In this document: positions 60,081-64,000 of the stretch, one piece after another | Layout: each line of letters opens with the position of its first letter | Numbering within the stretch: position 1 is the first letter of the stretch | NCBI GenBank assembly: GCA_028456385.1 | Contig: JALNQF010000031.1 | Span: forward strand, 124,001-188,000 | Origin: Ophiosphaerella korrae | Taxonomy: Eukaryota > Ascomycota > Dothideomycetes > Pleosporales > Phaeosphaeriaceae | Direction: 5' to 3' | Length of the DNA: 64,000 nucleotides | Translations under genes and position numbers: made by a program | The notes under the pieces: model-generated | The model's input: the letters and a program-made list of their open reading frames with translations, nothing else | What the model was told of the DNA's origin: nothing | The model's database searches: none

Positions 60081-63000
60081 CTAGGCACCCGCTGAGAAAT
60101 TCCTTGTATCCACCTCGGGATCATGTCGAGCTCTCTCGTTGCGCGACTCAGCTCTTGACTCGTTCTGTGATTCGGTTCGAGATTGGGACCGCGAGCTTAG
60201 TGATCCAATGAAGGAAGGACGGGAGTTGAAGTTATTACTGCTATGGCGGCCTTTTAAGGAGTGTGTATGTAGGTGGCCAACGTCGTGTTTGCCTAAATCA
60301 GGTTAGTTAACATCAACAAACTGAAGTTATGAACTTACCCTCACAACACGCTCGAACGTTGACCATGTTGTCAAAGTCACATTCGAAATGGTCATGAATA
60401 TCGCGGCCGAGCTCCATAGTGTCGCTAGGCTCTTCGTAAGTGGTAGGCCCTTGCACACTACCTCTACTCCGGCGGCTAGAGAATGATCCACGCATAGCAG
60501 ATGTGGGCCGAAGAATGCCGCTAAATCGGCTGGAGACAGAACTTTGAGATGGCTCGGTTGAAGTTGGGCGCTGCTGCAAGACCGTTGATTGGTGAAGTGT
60601 AGGAATCTGAGCATGGTGAGAAGAGGATGTGTGTCGGCTGACGTGGGATGCCATCGATACTCGCGAGCGACCGGTTGCTCGCGAAGAGCTACGGTAACCC
60701 GCATTGAACTCCTCTTGAATCTCGTCACTAGCACCTGGTTTCTGCTCTTGCTGTTCTTCTTCCTCTTCCCGTTGGCACAAGTAATTGAGGGCATTGAACC
60801 AGGTTTCGTGGCGTTGACCCGTGGTCGCGGTAAACTTAATCGTGCGGCCGGGGGTAATAACAACTAAACTCTTTTGATGGAGCCCAGGAGGCAGTGGGTT
60901 GTTGTCCTCAACCTCTTGGACAGATTCGATTGCTACACTCTTGCCCTTGAGTTCATTCTTGCCGGCAGTCTGTGGATCTCTGTCACTCCAGTATAGTGTC
61001 CTTGTATATGGATGGATCCAGAAGAATCGCCGATGACGATTCTCTGAGAAGCCTTCACGCCCAGTCTTGCGAGTATACTTCCACAGGAATTCACCAATCA
61101 TAGTTTGGGTAATTGCTTGAATCATTCGGGGATCAGTTGCGCCAGCAGGTAGGCCATTCGGAGCAAATGTTGGTCCTCCCAGAATGTTAAAACGCTGATC
61201 AACCTCGGAAGTAAACGAAGATAGTGATGAACGGTGGCTAAGTGGAGACGACGCTCCACTTCGAGCATCACCACGCTGCGATTGGCGACGGGGACGTGGA
61301 GTCGTACCAGTAGTCTTTGGTGTCACAATCGCACTTCCAGTTCGGATTGAAGGTGTTTGAGGACGCTTCTTGTACGCCGATGCTGGCATTGAAGGCGGAC
61401 CCATTGCTCCTGAAAGAGGCGGGCTCTTCAGAGCTGCAGCAATGACCTCTTTATGATCTGAGGGAAGAGGCGGTGGGGACGCGGCTCGTGAACGCATGCT
61501 GCCAGAACTACCAGGTCGTCTCGCTCCTCGGACTTCGTTTGAGAGTGGTCTACTGGGCGAAGCTGGTGGAGAGAGTGACTTCTCTACAACGGTTGTAGTA
61601 ACAATACCCGACAGGCGCTGCTGACTGCGGGCCATCAAAAGCTTGTCAATTTGCTCAGCAGACACCATTGTTTGAGTACCTCCGTCAGTGGTTGTTCGGG
61701 GATGGTTGGGAGTCGAATTGTGAGTGATAGCTACGGGTGATACACGTTCTTCTTGATTGTTGGCGACGTCTGTGATGTGATGTGCAGGCTTCTCGTTACT
61801 CCATGGCAGGACTGCGTCGAAGTAGCCAGGTGCTGATCGCTCTGCAACTTGTGCCTCATTGCGCTCGGTCTGTGCAGACGCTGTAGAAGTCGAGGCAGGG
61901 ATAGGAACAGTTCGATGTGCTGTGATACGTCTGGAGGGCTCGGTTTCTTGTGATAATACGGTCGATAACACTGACACAGGTGGTTCAACCCGAGTAGTTG
62001 TTGAGGGTCGGCCTGGAGATGGAAGGAAGGAAGGCAACGTGGGAGACTCTGGCTGCGCATCATGCAGAGTTTTCACACTCGAAAAGTGATGCTGAGACGG
62101 TATGGTCGCAGGGACTTCGAGAGGTGATGTTTCCTGAGAGGTGATGTTTGCCTGACCTAGCCTCTGCTTTCTTGGTGTGATAGGTTCTGTTGTCAGAGCA
62201 GAGAGCATGGACAATTGAGAAGTTACTCTTGGTGGTTCCATGGGCTCACTGCTTTGTGAAGACAATTGCGAGGAGGACAATGCAGGCTTTTGGGGCTCTA
62301 CAGGTTCCGATGATTGATGAATCAAGGAAGACAACTGCGGGGTTGATATCGGCAATTTCACAGGTTCAGTCCATTGGGATGACAGACTCGATATCCCAAG
62401 CGGCGGTTGTCGAGGTGTTACAGGCTCAGTAGACCAAGATGATAACGTCGATACCTGTAGCGGCTGTGGTGAAGGAGCGACCGGCTCCGTGGTGTGATAC
62501 GAAACCTGAGAAAGTTGAGAAACAACTTGCTTTGCATGGAATGGTTTCGTTGCTTGCAATGAAACTGCAGACAATGTTGGAATAGTAGGGCGAGTGACAC
62601 TGATTGGCTCGGTCGAATGAGCAGACAGGTTGGACATTTGCAGTTGCATCAGTTGTGATGTGTCACGGGGGTCTGCCCTATGGTTATCTGGGGGGTCGAA
62701 GTTTCGAAGTCCTCCTTGGTAATCTTGGTGAGTCGGATCTGACTTTAACGCCTCTTTCGGCTCGGTGCTTTGTGAATGAATAGTGGACGCAAGCAGCGCA
62801 GCAGGAGCAGGTGCTCTTGTTGTGAAACCTTCATGTGGCTCACTACCCTTGTGTCCGATTGCCGAAAAGCCAAGAGACCGGACCACGGGCGGCTCTGCAA
62901 CGGATATTACAGGTTGGGTCTCGTGTGAAGTGAGATCGGAAATGCCCAGAATTGGAGCTGCAACATATCGAGGCTCAGTATGATGCGATGAAACTGAAGA

Positions 63001-64000
63001 TACGTTCAATAGAGTTGGTGAGACAGCATGGGGCAATGTGTGCTGCGAGGATATAGACGACAAGTCAAAGGATGGGGTTGCGGCAGCTTTCGGTACACTC
63101 TCATGGGCAAATAGTGATGAGAAAGAAAGCGGAACAACAGGTAGGTCTCGGGGAGCCGTGGTATGTCCAGAAACATCTGAAATGTGAAGCACTGGAGGCG
63201 GAACGGACTGAGGCATAGTCTCTTGCGCAGAAAAGGGAGAGAAAACAAGGCTCGGTTGTTGTGGGAGCTGTGGACTTGTGTTCTGGGCAGACAATGAAGA
63301 CATGCGTAAGCTAGCCGGCTGAGGGACTTGTGGTTGTGAGCCTTGAGACATGATTGAGGATAGGCCCACAGTTTGGATAGGCTCTGGTTCTGTCATCATA
63401 CCTGAGTCTACCATGACAGTTGTTTTGACGACATTGGCCTGAAGAGGTGACTTTTCCAAGATAGACCTCCGAGGAGCTTCTGGTGATGACTCAAGAGAAA
63501 ACAGAACACTGGATGATCGGCTTGGTGTTCCTTCACCAACGCTACCGTCGTCTTCATCTCCACTCAAGTCGTTTAATTCCGCGAAAAGACTCTTGCCCTG
63601 GGCAGATGTGTTGCCCCTACTGTTGCTCGCAAAGCTAGCTGGCGAGTCTCTTGCAATCAGAGGTGAACTAGCCAGGAAATCCAACCCCCCTCTTGGCGTT
63701 GATTTACGTGAGCTGCCTCGCTTCGCTCCGAGGCGGAAGCGAGAATATTGGTTCTGCAATGGGGTTCGCAGCTCCAGCTCATCGTATTCGTCACCAGAAG
63801 TAGATGCTGTGCTCTCGTAGGAGTCCTGATGCCGTCCTTTGGTGAGTGAAGAGCGACTGGTCCGCGCTGCTACTTCCGGCTGTCCAGCTTCGGTCTCGGT
63901 CAACTCATCGCTACTGCCTCCATCAAGAGTCTCAACTCCTGTCAAGAAAGAATCTGTCTCGGTAGTCATGCCACCCCGTTCATTAGCAGTCTCAAATGCA
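60081..64000 (-). CDS. apsA: ApsA/Num1-type nuclear migration protein, C-terminal part (runs off the right edge)
   Basis: Cortical anchor for dynein and mitochondria that positions nuclei in hyphae. Exons 60339-64000 (open at the edge, frame continues upstream of the Met at 63969) and 60081-60292; intron 60293-60338. The expected N-terminal coiled coil lies outside the window. The Ser-rich region is followed by an array of about 20 short repeats (about 61930-63375). The PH domain is near 60760-61140: MIGEFLWKYTRKTGREGF, HRRFFWIHPYTRTLYWSDRD, GKSVAIESVQEVED and GRTIKFTATTGQRHETWFNA, with the last helix LNYLCQ. The tail is Arg/Ser/Glu-rich and ends with TRNFSAGA. The PH domain binds plasma-membrane phosphoinositides in Num1. 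Confidence 0.92.
61930..63375 (-). repeat. array of about 20 short protein repeats in the apsA gene
   Basis: Each unit of roughly 20 residues has a core like hydrophobic-S-x-L-S-S/A-x-x-T/S-E-P-V. Examples, read along the protein: RMSSLSAQNTSP, HISDVSGHTTAP, NVSSVSSHHTEP, QVSTLSSWSTEP, GISSLSSQWTEP and QLSMLSALTTEP. Spacing is variable and the intervening residues are Pro-rich. Num1 and ApsA are known for internal repeats. Confidence 0.85.

Overview
The window looks like nuclear DNA from a filamentous ascomycete, most likely a Dothideomycete of the Pleosporales type. This is inferred from gene content (HET-domain protein, PTH11-like rhodopsin-fold membrane protein, DUF4360 secreted protein, ApsA/Num1, tyrosinase, KatG), from frequent GT-AG introns of about 45-60 bp, and from compact housekeeping blocks alternating with AT-rich, gene-poor, decayed stretches. 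No species can be assigned from the sequence alone, and exon structures given here are hand-built.

Layout. 0-9 kb: 5' part of a CLC chloride channel (-), catalase-peroxidase (+), and a tail-anchored protein with a glycogen-binding-like domain (+). 9-16 kb: a small secreted DUF4360 protein (-), an eight-exon rhodopsin-fold membrane protein (-), an AT-rich gap and a HET-domain protein (-). 16-27 kb: OMA1 (+), a small membrane protein (-), histone H4K20 methyltransferase SET9 (-), mitochondrial ribosomal protein uL14m (+), RNA polymerase II subunit RPB9 (-), the Pin1/Ess1 prolyl isomerase (+) and an unrecognised Ser/Pro-rich protein (+). 27-30 kb is almost empty. 30-37.3 kb: NADP-type alcohol dehydrogenase (-), a tRNA threonylcarbamoyladenosine dehydratase (-), endonuclease G/NUC1 (+), TIM13 (-) and an L-type lectin cargo receptor (+).

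37.8-53 kb is the accessory part. It holds a transposase-like helix-turn-helix ORF, a decayed AAA ATPase, a decayed P-loop NTPase-like gene, a feruloyl-esterase-like gene (+), an intact tyrosinase (-) and a decayed membrane glycoprotein gene, separated by long empty AT-rich stretches. Most of the premature stops seen are TAG. From 53 kb order returns: a Rieske oxygenase (-), NOC3 (-) and NIP7 (+) sharing a 174-bp divergent promoter, ISY1 (-), and a large part of ApsA/Num1 (-) with a long repeat array and a PH domain.

Themes. Several divergent pairs join related functions: RPB9/ESS1 (RNA polymerase II), NOC3/NIP7 (60S biogenesis) and TCD/NUC1 (both mitochondrial), with TIM13 next door. The most notable observation is in RPB9. 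Its second intron is unusually long (295 bp) and stays open in frame for 74 codons, encoding two closely spaced CxxC motifs and an acidic tail. Intron retention would replace the second zinc ribbon with a different C-terminus. KatG has a possible mitochondrial presequence ahead of its usual cytosolic start and an ambiguous C-terminal splice.
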